From contig NZ_CP014209.1 of assembly GCF_001636295.1 (NCBI RefSeq), positions 434,001 through 498,000 on the forward strand: a DNA stretch of 64,000 nt, read 5' to 3'. Shown here one piece after another: positions 1 through 8,235 of this stretch. The stretch comes from Isoptericola dokdonensis DS-3 (GTDB lineage: Bacteria > Actinomycetota > Actinomycetes > Actinomycetales > Cellulomonadaceae). The stretch's first letter is position 1. The number at the start of each line of letters is the position of its first letter. The translations under genes and the position numbers were made by a program. Below the pieces are notes generated by a model, which had not been told where the DNA came from, ran no database searches, and was given only the letters and a program-made list of their open reading frames with translations.

Positions 1-1012
1 GCTCGATCCCCGCCGCGTAGATCGCGGTGACGATCTCGACGGCACGGCGGCCGTCCGCACCGTCGACCGCGGGACGGCGGCGCTCGCGGACGGCGTCGAG
101 CACGTCGTCGATCTGCCCGGCATGGCCGGTGTGAGCCAGCGGGACGTGCGCGGCGGCGACCGCCTCGATCGCGGCCTCCCGCTCGGCGTCGCGGTCGCGG
201 GCGGGGAACCCGTTGGGGTCGGCGAGGTCGGCGGTGACCTTCCACGGCTGGGACACCCGTGCGTGGCGGCCCTGGACGACGATCGCCTGCTCCTCGCCGT
301 GGTGCACGACCGAGGCGGTGACCTCGGCGAGCGCCCGGTCGTACTGCAGCACGGACACCGACAGGTCCTCGACCTCGGCGTTCTCGTGGGCCGCGTTGGT
401 GAGCACCGACGTCACGGCCCGGGGTGCGCCGAGCAGCCAGAGCGTGAGGTCGAGGTGGTGGATCGCGTGGTTGAGCGTGCAGCCGCCGCCCTCGGACTCC
501 CACGTGCCGCGCCACCACAGGTCGTAGTAGGCGGTGCCGCGCCACCACGACGAGCTCACCTGTGCGTGCGAGACGGGACCGGCCAGCCCCGAGTCGAGCA
601 CCTCCTTGAGGGTCGCGGTGTCGTCGCGGAACCGGTTCTGCGCGACGACGGACAGCACCCGGCCGTGCTCCTCGGCCGCGGCGATCATCGCGTCGCACTC
701 CTGCAGCGACGGCGCCATCGGCTTCTCGACGAGGACGTCGACCCCGGCCTCCAGGGCGGTGATCGTCAGGCCGGCGTGCGTGGACGGGGGAGTGGCGACG
801 CTGACGAGGTCGAGTCGCTCGGCGGCGAGCATCGCGCCGGCGTCGGTGTACACGCGGGCACCGTCGAGGCCGAGCTCGGCGCGCAGCGCCTCGGCGCGGC
901 CGGGGGCGGGGTCGCAGAGGGCGACCACCTCGCACCGCTCGGCGAAGCGCCGGTACCCCTCGACGTGGGCACGGGCGATCCCGCCGGTGCCGATGATCCC
1001 GATGGCGAGCAT
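1..1012 (-). CDS. Gfo/Idh/MocA-family oxidoreductase (3' end outside window)
   Basis: Predicted NAD(P)-dependent dehydrogenase, probably acting on a sugar or inositol-type substrate. Read on the minus strand, the protein begins MLAIGIIGTGGIARAHVEGY, a Rossmann fold with GxGxxA. It then has the family EKP motif (VDVLVEKPMAPS, about residues 90-102) and a C-terminal substrate domain including the GGGCTLNHAIHHLDL stretch. The start at 1012 follows a GGAGGA ribosome site at about 1020-1025. About 337 codons are present before the window edge, so little is missing. It diverges from a LacI repressor only 46 bases away, with a palindromic operator in the gap, so the repressor probably controls it. 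The substrate cannot be read from sequence. Confidence 0.88.
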   Translation of the reverse strand, partial: MLAIGIIGTGGIARAHVEGYRRFAERCEVVALCDPAPGRAEALRAELGLDGARVYTDAGAMLAAERLDLVSVATPPSTHAGLTITALEAGVDVLVEKPMAPSLQECDAMIAAAEEHGRVLSVVAQNRFRDDTATLKEVLDSGLAGPVSHAQVSSSWWRGTAYYDLWWRGTWESEGGGCTLNHAIHHLDLTLWLLGAPRAVTSVLTNAAHENAEVEDLSVSVLQYDRALAEVTASVVHHGEEQAIVVQGRHARVSQPWKVTADLADPNGFPARDRDAEREAAIEAVAAAHVPLAHTGHAGQIDDVLDAVRERRRPAVDGADGRRAVEIVTAIYAAGIE

Positions 1013-1046
1013 GCGTGTGTCCTCCTGGACGTCGTCGTCGTGTGAC

Positions 1047-1060
1047 ATGATACGTATCAT
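1047..1060. promoter_or_regulatory. LacI-type operator, 14-bp perfect palindrome
   Basis: The sequence ATGATACGTATCAT is perfectly self-complementary and has the central CG and symmetric half-sites typical of LacI-family operators. It lies in the short gap between the divergent oxidoreductase and LacI genes and ends on the first two bases of the LacI start codon chosen here. Binding there would block both promoters. Site recognition by this particular LacI is inferred from position. Confidence 0.7.
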
Positions 1061-2096
1061 GCCGAATCCGCCGACGAGCCGCGACGTCGCCCGCCTCGCC
1101 GGCGTGTCCCAGGCCACCGTGTCGTACGCGCTCACCGGGCGCGGCACGATCTCGGCGGCGACCAGGGCGCGCGTGCTCCAGGTCGCCGAGTCCGTCGGCT
1201 ACCGGCCCAACCTCGCCGCCCGCTCCATGCGCACCCGGCGCACCGGCCGTCTCGCCGTCGTCTCCGGACCGACGCTCGACCACCAGCTCCGTGTGCTGGC
1301 CGGGGCCGGTGAGGTCGCGACCGCCGCCGGGTACGCCGTGGAGACGCGCACCGTCGACGGCGACGTCGAGGAGCGCACCGCGCGCGTGCGCGAGCTCGCC
1401 GCCGCGGGCCAGCACGAGGGTGTCCTCACCCTCGTGCCCGTGCTGGCGGACGTGCTCACCGACCTCGGTGCGGCGGTCGCGGACCGCGCGGGGGAGTCGG
1501 TCGTGGTGGCCGAGGCGACCTTCGACGAGCACATGCGCTCCGCCGGCGACCTCGCCGACGCGGGACCCGTCGCGGTGTTCGTCGAGACGCTGCTCGCGGC
1601 CGGTCACCGCCGGTTCCTGCACGTCGCCGGCCCCGACCAGTACGTCTCCGCCCGTGCCCGCCGCGACGCCTACCTCGCCGCGATCGACCGGGCCGCGGCC
1701 GACCCCGCGACGGCCGACGTCGTCTCGCTCGGCGTCGTCGGTGGCACGTGGTCGCCCGAGGACGCCCGCCTCGCCGTGCAGGCCCTGCCCGACGACGCCC
1801 CGCCGCTGGCCGTCGTCGCCGCCAACGACCTGCTCGCCGCCGGGGTGCTGCGCGGGGCCGCCGAACGTGGCTGGTCCGCGCCCGGGGACGTCGTCGTCAC
1901 CGGCTGGGACGCGGCCGCGATGGGCGCCTATCTCACGCCGTCGCTGACCACCGTCGACGTCGACTTCACCGAGGCTGGTCGGCGAGCGATGCGCCGGCTC
2001 GTGGCCGCCGTCCGGGGAGAGCCGGCGCCGCGGCAGGACGCGGCCGTGCAGCGCATCGTGTGGCGCGAGTCCACCGGGCCCCTGACCGTCGCCTGA
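1059..2096 (+). CDS. LacI-family transcriptional repressor
   Basis: DNA-binding repressor of 345 residues, the usual family length. The N-terminal helix-turn-helix is clear (TSRDVARLAGVSQATVSYAL, residues 6-25), followed by the hinge segment VGYRPNLAARSMRT. A periplasmic-binding-protein-like effector domain fills the rest, ending with GWDAAAMGAYLTPSLTTV near residue 290. An in-frame ATG at 1047 would add four residues, but a CATGAT -10-like hexamer at 1046-1051 places a leaderless transcript start near 1059. The palindrome covering that start suggests autorepression together with control of the divergent oxidoreductase. The inducer is unknown, presumably the sugar or polyol handled by the neighbouring dehydrogenase. 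Confidence 0.93.
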   Translation: MPNPPTSRDVARLAGVSQATVSYALTGRGTISAATRARVLQVAESVGYRPNLAARSMRTRRTGRLAVVSGPTLDHQLRVLAGAGEVATAAGYAVETRTVDGDVEERTARVRELAAAGQHEGVLTLVPVLADVLTDLGAAVADRAGESVVVAEATFDEHMRSAGDLADAGPVAVFVETLLAAGHRRFLHVAGPDQYVSARARRDAYLAAIDRAAADPATADVVSLGVVGGTWSPEDARLAVQALPDDAPPLAVVAANDLLAAGVLRGAAERGWSAPGDVVVTGWDAAAMGAYLTPSLTTVDVDFTEAGRRAMRRLVAAVRGEPAPRQDAAVQRIVWRESTGPLTVA

Positions 2097-2108
2097 CCCT
2101 CGCGACCC

Positions 2109-2780
2109 TCAGGTGAGCGCGCGGGCCACCATCGCGAGGCCGAGCAGGCCGACGATCGCGTGGCCCACCAGCGTCGTCACCCGCCGCGTGCGGGGGGTGG
2201 CGCGACCTCGGACGGTCGCGCCGACGGCCACGAGCACGAGCTGCCAGGACATGGAGGCCACGCCCACCCCGGTGACGTACGCCGCCGCCGTGGCGGGCGA
2301 CGCCGTGGGCGCGACGGCGACGGCGAGCGCCGCGAAGTAGACGAGCGTCGCGGGGTTGGCCGCGGTCAGCCCGACGAACAGCGCGAAGCGTCCCCACCCG
2401 GAGGAGAGCGGCGGTGCGTCGGCGTCGACCGTGCCGTCGCCGGAGCGGCCGTCGCCGGAGCGACCGGGGACGGGCGCGGTCCGCCGTGGCGCCGTCGCCC
2501 GGACCCACCCCACGACGGCGATGCCGACGAGAGCGCACCCGCCCACGACGGCGGGCCACGGGTCGTGGTCCGCGACCACCGACGCGGCCGCGGCACCGGC
2601 CGACAGGGCCACGGCGCAGTACGTGACGTCCACCGCGCCGACGGCCACCGCGGCGGGCCAGCCGCGAGCGAGGCCGCGGGTCATGCCCTCGGCGAGCAGC
2701 AGTGCCGCGACCGCGCCGAGCGGCAGGGCGACGCCCCACCCCGCGAGGAGCCCGCCGCCGAGTGCCGTGACGATGTCCAT
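2109..2780 (-). CDS. LysE-family amino-acid exporter
   Basis: Integral membrane protein of 223 residues with about six hydrophobic segments. It opens with MDIVTALGGGLLAGWGVALP and contains FVGLTAANPATLVYFAAL around residues 142-159, which is the conserved LysE/RhtB 'NP' segment. A proline- and aspartate-rich hydrophilic loop (about residues 108-135) separates the first and second halves. LysE proteins export amino acids such as lysine, arginine or threonine. It is divergent from an Lrp/AsnC regulator 70 bases away, the classical exporter/regulator arrangement. It converges with the LacI gene with 12 bases between the stops. Confidence 0.85.
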   Translation of the reverse strand: MDIVTALGGGLLAGWGVALPLGAVAALLLAEGMTRGLARGWPAAVAVGAVDVTYCAVALSAGAAAASVVADHDPWPAVVGGCALVGIAVVGWVRATAPRRTAPVPGRSGDGRSGDGTVDADAPPLSSGWGRFALFVGLTAANPATLVYFAALAVAVAPTASPATAAAYVTGVGVASMSWQLVLVAVGATVRGRATPRTRRVTTLVGHAIVGLLGLAMVARALT

Positions 2781-2838
2781 GGGGCGAAGCCTTCACCCGG
2801 GACACCGGGCCGGCGGAGAGATCCGCTGCCCGGCGCTC

Positions 2839-2844
2839 TAGGAT
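2839..2844 (+). promoter_or_regulatory. -10 hexamer of leaderless Lrp gene
   Basis: TAGGAT followed by six bases and then the GTG start at 2851. This spacing puts transcription start at or next to the start codon. No convincing -35 element is seen. Confidence 0.6.
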
Positions 2845-2850
2845 CGCCGT

Positions 2851-3276
2851 GTGGACACGATCGACGACGAGATCCTCGGCATCCTGCAGGAGGAGGCGCG
2901 GATCTCCTTCAGCGACCTCGGACGCCGGGTGGGCCTCAGCGCCAACGCGGCGACCGCGCGTGTGCGCCGCCTGGAGCGTGACGGCGTCATCGTCGCCTAC
3001 CGCGCGGTCCTCGCGGGCGACGAACCGTCCACGGGCCCACGGCCCGGGCTGGAGGGCTTCGTCGACGTCCGGCTGCGCGAGGAGACCGACTCCGACGCCT
3101 TCCTGGCCTGGGCACGCCGGGAGCCGCTCATCGAGGACGCGGCACACGTCACCGGGCCGTACGACTACCTCCTGCGGGTGCGTGTACGGGACACCGCGGA
3201 GCTCGACCGGCTCCTGCGGCGACTCAAGAGCGGCGCGGGCGTCGCCCAGACCCAGACCCGCCTCGCCCTGCGCTGA
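2851..3276 (+). CDS. Lrp/AsnC-family transcriptional regulator
   Basis: Amino-acid-responsive DNA-binding protein of 141 residues. The N-terminal winged helix is typical (TIDDEILGILQEEARISFSD then VGLSANAATARVRRLERDGVI, residues 2-50). It is followed by the ligand-binding RAM domain, including VTGPYDYLLRVRVRD around residues 100-114. It is transcribed away from the adjacent LysE exporter, so it most likely senses the exported amino acid and activates that gene, as LysG/Lrp-type regulators do. The GTG start is supported by the -10 hexamer six bases upstream. Confidence 0.92.
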   Translation: MDTIDDEILGILQEEARISFSDLGRRVGLSANAATARVRRLERDGVIVAYRAVLAGDEPSTGPRPGLEGFVDVRLREETDSDAFLAWARREPLIEDAAHVTGPYDYLLRVRVRDTAELDRLLRRLKSGAGVAQTQTRLALR

Positions 3277-3312
3277 GTCCTGTCCGCTTCGTCGCGGCAG
3301 GGCGGCAGTGTC

Positions 3313-3318
3313 TAGCAT
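3313..3318 (+). promoter_or_regulatory. -10 hexamer of leaderless exonuclease gene
   Basis: TAGCAT lies seven bases before the ATG at 3326. This favours 3326 over the earlier in-frame ATG at 3317, which overlaps the hexamer. Confidence 0.55.
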
Positions 3319-3325
3319 GTCCGGC

Positions 3326-3895
3326 ATGCCCGCTGCCCCGATTCCTGGCCTGTCGTTCACCGCGATCGACGTCGAGACCGCCAACCCGCAGCGGGCCTCG
3401 GTCTGCTCGATCGGTGTCGCCAAGGTGCGCGACGGCGTCGTCGTCGACACCCTCGAGACGCTCGTCCAGCCCCCGCCCGGCCACGAGGAGTTCGCCTACC
3501 GCAACGTCCAGGTCCACGGGATCACCGCGCGGGACGTCGTCGGCGCGCCGACCTGGGACGTCGTCCAGCCGAAGATCGCCGAGCTCGCGGGCGGCGACGT
3601 CCTGGTCGCGCACAACGCCTCGTTCGACCGGTCCGTCGTCACCCGGGCGAACGAAGCCCACGGGATCGTCACGCCGCGGACGCGGTGGCTGTGCACCCGC
3701 GATGCGGCCAAGGCGTTCCTCACGCTCGCCGCCTACCGCCTGCCCGTGGTGTCCGCGGCCCTGGGCATCCCCGCTCACGACCACCACGACGCCGGGGCCG
3801 ACGCCCGCCAGTGCGCGCTGGTGCTGATCGAGCTCAGCCGTCGGCTCGGGCCGGACGGTCCGATGCAGGTCGGGCAGCACGTCCGGGTCTGGTAG
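3326..3895 (+). CDS. DEDDh-type 3'-5' exonuclease (DnaQ/RNase T-like)
   Basis: Single-domain exonuclease of 189 residues resembling DNA polymerase III epsilon. The DEDDh residues are visible: FTAIDVETAN (Asp15, Glu17), LVAHNASFDRSVV (about residue 92, second Asp), and HDHHDAGADARQCA near residue 150 carrying the catalytic His and last Asp. Such stand-alone proteins degrade single-stranded DNA or RNA 3' ends with two metal ions. An ATG at 3317 is in frame and would add three residues. The 3' end overlaps the convergent response-regulator gene by 62 bases. Confidence 0.85.
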   Translation: MPAAPIPGLSFTAIDVETANPQRASVCSIGVAKVRDGVVVDTLETLVQPPPGHEEFAYRNVQVHGITARDVVGAPTWDVVQPKIAELAGGDVLVAHNASFDRSVVTRANEAHGIVTPRTRWLCTRDAAKAFLTLAAYRLPVVSAALGIPAHDHHDAGADARQCALVLIELSRRLGPDGPMQVGQHVRVW

Positions 3896-4586
3896 CGCTC
3901 GGCGGCCGAAGCGCCCCGCCCTCTCCGGGCGGCGTCCCCCTCGTGCGGCGGGTGTCGTAGGCCCAGATCGCGATCTCGACGCGGTTGCGGGCGCCGAGCT
4001 TGGTCATCAGCGAGGCGACGTGCGACTTGACCGTGCTCAGGCCGACGAAGAGCTCGCCGGCGATCTCGGCGTTGGTCCGACCCCGCGCGACCAGCGCCAG
4101 CACCTCCTCCTCGCGCGCGGGGAGGTGATCGGTGGGCTGGACCGGGACCGCCGGTGCCTGCTCGGCGAAGGTCGCCAGCAGCCGGCGGGTGACTTCGGGA
4201 GCGATCAGGGCGTCCCCGCGGGCGGCCGCGTGGACGGCCTGCACGAGGAGCTCCGGCCCGGCGTCCTTGAGCAGGAAGCCGCGAGCGCCGGCGCGCAGGG
4301 CACCGAGGACGTACTCGTCGAGGTCGAAGGTGGTGATCACGACGACCGCCATCGGGTCCGGCACCTGCGGCCCGGCCAGGCGTCGTGTCACCTCGACGCC
4401 GTCGAGCCCGGGCATCCGGATGTCGACGAGGACGACGTCGGGACGCAGTCTGGTCGCCAGGTCGAGCGCGGCGAGCCCGTCCGCCGCCTCTCCCACGACC
4501 TCGAGGTCGGGTTGCGCGCCGAGGATCATCACCAGGCCGGTCCGGACCAGGTCCTGGTCGTCGGCGACCACCACGCGGATGCTCAC
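3834..4586 (-). CDS. NarL/LuxR-family two-component response regulator
   Basis: Response regulator of 250 residues. The receiver domain shows the acidic pair Asp9/Asp10, the phosphoacceptor Asp55 in VLVDIRMPGLDG, and the conserved Lys in FLLKDAG. The LuxR-type helix-turn-helix follows at about residues 150-205 (PAREEEVLALVARGRTNAEI, then STVKSHVASLMTKLGARNRV). About 35 extra proline/arginine-rich residues trail the DNA-binding domain, and this tail is encoded where the gene overlaps the convergent exonuclease. It is coupled to the upstream kinase gene by a 4-base ATGA overlap, so the two form one signalling pair. The signal is unknown. Confidence 0.93.
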   Translation of the reverse strand: MSIRVVVADDQDLVRTGLVMILGAQPDLEVVGEAADGLAALDLATRLRPDVVLVDIRMPGLDGVEVTRRLAGPQVPDPMAVVVITTFDLDEYVLGALRAGARGFLLKDAGPELLVQAVHAAARGDALIAPEVTRRLLATFAEQAPAVPVQPTDHLPAREEEVLALVARGRTNAEIAGELFVGLSTVKSHVASLMTKLGARNRVEIAIWAYDTRRTRGTPPGEGGALRPPSATRPGRAARPASDRPARADG

Positions 4587-5722
4587 GGCAGGACCTCCAC
4601 CGGCAGCACGGCCTCGACGACCCAGCCGCCCCTGGGCCCCGGTCCCGCCGAGAACGATCCACCGAGGAGGCGGGCGCGTTCGGCCATGCCCAGCAGGCCG
4701 AACCCGGGCTCCGGGGCCGGGTCCGGCTCGGTCCGTCCGTCGTCGGCGACACGGAGCCTGACGGTGTCGCTCTCGCGGCGTACGTCGATCCCGACACGGG
4801 TCGCGCCCCGGGCGTGCCGGAGGGCGTTGGTCAGCGACTCCTGCGCGAGCCGGTAGAGCGCGGCGTCCACGGGTCCTGCCAGCCGGGCAGAGGAAAGGTC
4901 GAGCGAGACCTCGACGACGGGCGTCGCGTCGGCGCGCGCCAGAGCAGGCAGGTCCGCGACACCCCGCCGTGGTGAGTAGGTGACGGCGTCCCCTTCACGC
5001 AGCACGCGCACCATGGATCTCATCTCCGCCAGGGTCCGCGACGCCTCGGACTCGATCACTGCCAGGACGTCGGCAGCCTTCTCCGGCTGGGTGCCGGCGA
5101 CCACGCCACCGGCCTGCGCCTGCACCGCGATGGCCGAGACGTGGTGGGCCACGGTGTCGTGCAGCTCGCGCGCCAGCGCCACCCGCTCCTGGTTGCGGAT
5201 CTCGCGCTGCCGACGGTGCCAGAGGTCCGCGCGGTAGCGGAACACCACCGCGAGGGCGACGATCAACAGCACGAGGACGGTCCCCCCGAAGACGTCGGCC
5301 CAGCCCGTGGAGGAGGCGTACATCCCCAGCGTGACGACGACCGCCACGCACGCCGTCCCCAGGACGACCTCCCGTCCCGAGCCCCACCGCACCAGGGAGT
5401 AGAGCAGGATCAGGACGGCCAGCATGGCGTCGAGGCCGAGTTCCCCGGTGTGCGCGGTCAGCTGGAGGACCGACAGCAGCCCGGCGACGCCCCACCCGAC
5501 CAGGGCGGCGACCAGGGGGTGGCTCCGCCGCCACAGCAGGGCGGGCAGCATCGCCACGGCGAGCACGGTCACCGCGGGTCGCCACGCCAGGTCCGGCCGG
5601 AGGACGCTCTCGGCCACAGCGGCGACCGCGAGCACCCCCACCAGCAGCCAGTCGAGGCGGCCGACGGGTGGCGCGTCAGCAGGCCGCGGCTCGTGCCACA
5701 GGGAGCGCCCGACGGTGTTCAC
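4583..5722 (-). CDS. Sensor histidine kinase (HisKA_3, NarL-type)
   Basis: Membrane sensor kinase of 379 residues. The first 165 residues hold about five hydrophobic segments with almost no extracellular loop, suggesting an intramembrane-sensing type. A short basic coiled linker follows, then the dimerisation/phosphoacceptor motif VALARELHDTVAHHVSAIAV with His188. The HATPase_c domain occupies the last 130 residues (LRVADDGR, then FGLLGMAERARLLGG). The start is GTG at 5722. It overlaps the downstream response regulator by four bases, so the pair is translationally coupled. Its ligand cannot be inferred. Confidence 0.93.
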   Translation of the reverse strand: MNTVGRSLWHEPRPADAPPVGRLDWLLVGVLAVAAVAESVLRPDLAWRPAVTVLAVAMLPALLWRRSHPLVAALVGWGVAGLLSVLQLTAHTGELGLDAMLAVLILLYSLVRWGSGREVVLGTACVAVVVTLGMYASSTGWADVFGGTVLVLLIVALAVVFRYRADLWHRRQREIRNQERVALARELHDTVAHHVSAIAVQAQAGGVVAGTQPEKAADVLAVIESEASRTLAEMRSMVRVLREGDAVTYSPRRGVADLPALARADATPVVEVSLDLSSARLAGPVDAALYRLAQESLTNALRHARGATRVGIDVRRESDTVRLRVADDGRTEPDPAPEPGFGLLGMAERARLLGGSFSAGPGPRGGWVVEAVLPVEVLP

Positions 5723-5885
5723 CGCTCCAGCCTAGAGAGCGGCGCGCCGCGGCGTACCCGCCGAAAGGACGAGAAGCAGGTCGTTCCCTCGGCCGGGCGA
5801 GCTCCGGCCTCCGGGCCGATGCGCCCGCCGCCCGGGACCGGCGACCGTGGACGCACCGATCCGCACCAGAGCAACGGAGCACATG

Positions 5886-6362
5886 ATGAGAACGCACCGA
5901 CCCGCCACGCTGGAGGACCAGCCGGTCCCGGTCCGCGCCAAGCTCGCCGCCGCGTGGGCCAGCCTGATGTTCCTCTACGCCTACGTGGACATCCTCAACT
6001 TCTTCACGCCGGGCGTCGTCGAGGAGATCCTCGACGACAGGGTCTTCGAGTTCGACCTCTCCCAGACCTTCTCGACCAGTGCGCTCACCCTCATGACCGT
6101 CCCGATCCTCATGGTCGTGCTGTCCACGACGCTGCCCGCCCGGGCGAACCGCATCGCGAACCTCGTCGTGGCCCTGCTCTACGTCCCCGTCACGGCGTTC
6201 AACGTGGTGGGCGAGTCCTGGCTGTACTTCTACGGCCTCGGCGTCCTCGTGGAGCTGGTCCTTCTCGGACTCGTCGTGCGGTGGGCCTGGACCTGGCCGC
6301 GCACCGCACCGGCGGCGGCCAGCCCGGAGCATGCGACCGTTCGCACCCCGCAGGAGGCGTGA
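5886..6362 (+). CDS. DUF6326-type small membrane protein
   Basis: Membrane protein of 158 residues with four hydrophobic segments. It includes the family-like stretch KLAAAWASLMFLYAYVDILN (about residues 16-35) followed by FFTPGVVEEI, and VVGESWLYFYGLGV near residue 115. I recognise this as the DUF6326 family; function unknown. GGAG at 5876-5879 sits six bases before the ATG at 5886, which favours that start over ATG 5883 or the far-upstream ATG at 5847. The start lies 163 bases from the divergent sensor-kinase gene, with no obvious shared operator. Confidence 0.75.
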   Translation: MRTHRPATLEDQPVPVRAKLAAAWASLMFLYAYVDILNFFTPGVVEEILDDRVFEFDLSQTFSTSALTLMTVPILMVVLSTTLPARANRIANLVVALLYVPVTAFNVVGESWLYFYGLGVLVELVLLGLVVRWAWTWPRTAPAAASPEHATVRTPQEA

Positions 6363-6380
6363 AACCACACCGCCCAGGAA

Positions 6381-6403
6381 TCACACGGAAGAACTTCGCT
6401 TCT
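6381..6403. repeat. Imperfect copy of the metH 3' end (left boundary of low-GC patch)
   Basis: Starts TCACACGGA, nine bases identical to the sequence beginning at the metH stop (8236). After a short indel it continues ACTTCGCTTC against ACTTCGCCTC. It is in the same orientation as the 8236 copy and lies just after the DUF6326 stop, where base composition changes. It could be a decayed attachment-site or target duplication. No alignment statistic was computed. Confidence 0.4.
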
Positions 6404-6486
6404 AGGTAGAGCCCTGGGGTCTGCATCAGCGAACTCTTGACGGGGAATGGCGGCAGACGTTGGCCGACTTCCAGTATTGAGGAACT

Positions 6487-6529
6487 GAGTGGCCCGGTCC
6501 GGCCGGATACGGCCAACACCGGGTCACTC
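6487..6529 (-). terminator. Likely terminator of the 514-residue gene
   Basis: Arms GAGTGGCCCGGT (6487-6498) and ACCGGGTCACTC (6518-6529) pair over twelve positions with one G-T wobble. They enclose a small inner GGCC hairpin. The structure lies about 60 bases past the stop of the minus-strand gene at 6592. No T-run follows, as is usual in high-GC actinobacteria. Confidence 0.5.
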
Positions 6530-6591
6530 CAGGATGCCAGCAGTGCCGCATGTACGAAGGTCAGATGTCGCCTGTCCGTGGTGCATTCCTT

Positions 6592-8136
6592 CTATCTTCG
6601 GGCCCTTCCGCTGAGGATTCTGCGCAGCCTCGCCGGGTCCGAAAGAAGGTCAACTATGTAGAGCCAGCCGAGGAGTCCTACGTCGTGGTGGACATCTCCG
6701 GTGTGAGCACCCAGCAGGGCAGCTCCGTCGTCGCTGTGCGCGTGACCTCCGGAGAAGCCGTGTGTTGAGTTGCGTAGCAAGTACATGTACTTAGCGGCCG
6801 CGGCTCTTGGCTGAAGTGCAGGTCTGCCCGGGCCGACCGGAATCGTTCCGTCCGCGTTATGAAGATAGAACCCGGCTGCAACGTCCTCGAGCGCTGCGAC
6901 CGCTCGACGGGCTGCCGGCAGCAAAATCTCTGCTGCGGGTGCCGGAATGATCGCTTCGAGCCGCTCGAGGATCTTGCGAGCGTGATCTGGAGACAGCATC
7001 AACGAGGTGTTGTATCCAAGGAGGCCCTCGAGTGCGTCGATCGCGTTGAACATGGCCGCACGACGGCCGAACACGTCTCCATCCGCCATCTGACTAGAGC
7101 CGACGCGGCGAAAGACCTGTTCGACCGTAAGCGTCGTCTGGAACGCGAGGTCGACGTCGAACGCCGTACCCTTGTCGGCGAACGTAACAGGGTCGGTGAC
7201 GACTCCGAACAGCTGGTTCAAGGCGCCGGCCCACCAGTGCACGGCAGCTTCGGGTGCGGACGGATCCACAAATTCGACGACGTCGACAGGCTCAGATCGC
7301 CCGGGGATATGGAGGGTATCGAGCAATCCGGACGGCGCCTGGCTGGCCCCAGAAACTGCTCTGCCGAACGAGCACAAGAGCGTCCCGTTGATGCGCAGAA
7401 CCGGAAACGCCCATACGTGTGGTGTCAGCGCGGCCAGCAATGGCAACAGGTAGGCGTCGAGGATCATCACGCCGGTAGTGAGGCTGTTGCCGGCACCGAA
7501 GACCAGATTGCCGTCGGCGGAGTGTTTCTTGAGTTCGGAGGTGTCGCCACCACGAAGGCGAGCGTCGGCGAACACCCGAAGGAGGACGGCCTGGAGCTTT
7601 ACCCGGTGAAGCAGGGTTGGTGACCGGCGAACAGCTAAGATGCTCGCCCCGGGAAAGGCGAGTTCGTTTGTGTCTTCCATGGTGGCCATGAGCAGCGCTC
7701 TGTGAATTTCTCTGGCCTGGTCAACAAGGTGCGTACCCGGGATGAACATCGCCGCACGCTTGGCCCATTCGACAACGTCAACTAGAGGGTTGCCCGTATT
7801 CGCCGCCGCCCACTGGGGGTGTTCCCTGACCCTGTCGTATATTCGGCCCTCGATCGATGGATCGTCGAAGGTGCTGAGCCAGGCAGCGCTTCCCATAGAT
7901 CGGCCTGTCGCGGACAGGACGGGTCCGGACTCGACCAAGGCGGGAGTTCGGCGGTAGTAACTCTCCTCCGTCTGGACCTCGGCATCGCCGCTGTCGTTGC
8001 GATCCGACATGCGAAATCCGGCGTCGGCGAGAAACCCAGGGATGTTGCTACCCCAGATCCAGTCCGGCAGGTGCAGGCGGACACGGCTTGGCCGATCGCG
8101 CTCTGGTGATCGGCGTACGTTGTGCGACACATGCAC
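6592..8136 (-). CDS. Unrecognised protein in low-GC patch, possible C-terminal HEPN-like region
   Basis: I do not recognise this 514-residue protein. It has no signal peptide or clear membrane segment. The N-terminal half is mixed alpha/beta (TTGVMILDAYLLPLLAAL near residue 220); the last 190 residues look all-helical. Near the C-terminus AAKYMYLLRNSTHGFSGG followed by LLGWLYIVDLLSDP resembles the 'RN...H' helix pair of HEPN-type RNase domains, but the R-to-H spacing is only three residues, so this is a weak inference. Base composition is clearly lower in GC than in all neighbours and codon choice is less G/C-biased, suggesting transfer. The start is uncertain: GTG 8136 gives the longest frame; ATG 8010 would remove 42 residues. 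It lies 99 bases downstream of metH on the same strand, flanked by repeat-like copies of the metH end. Confidence 0.65.
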   Translation of the reverse strand: MHVSHNVRRSPERDRPSRVRLHLPDWIWGSNIPGFLADAGFRMSDRNDSGDAEVQTEESYYRRTPALVESGPVLSATGRSMGSAAWLSTFDDPSIEGRIYDRVREHPQWAAANTGNPLVDVVEWAKRAAMFIPGTHLVDQAREIHRALLMATMEDTNELAFPGASILAVRRSPTLLHRVKLQAVLLRVFADARLRGGDTSELKKHSADGNLVFGAGNSLTTGVMILDAYLLPLLAALTPHVWAFPVLRINGTLLCSFGRAVSGASQAPSGLLDTLHIPGRSEPVDVVEFVDPSAPEAAVHWWAGALNQLFGVVTDPVTFADKGTAFDVDLAFQTTLTVEQVFRRVGSSQMADGDVFGRRAAMFNAIDALEGLLGYNTSLMLSPDHARKILERLEAIIPAPAAEILLPAARRAVAALEDVAAGFYLHNADGTIPVGPGRPALQPRAAAAKYMYLLRNSTHGFSGGHAHSDDGAALLGAHTGDVHHDVGLLGWLYIVDLLSDPARLRRILSGRARR

Positions 8137-8235
8137 ATCTTCCGCGCGGTCCCAGGGAGAACTCGTCCGGCACGCCGAAGCCGTGGGACCAAGCTCGTGT
8201 TGCAGGCGCGGTGCAGGACGGGGGCCACCCGAGGC

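Noticed and set aside
6859..7623. Plus-strand frame of 254 codons inside the low-GC patch
   Set aside because: The minus-strand frame is twice as long, spans the patch and has better hydrophobic patterning and a downstream hairpin; the plus frame looks like its shadow.
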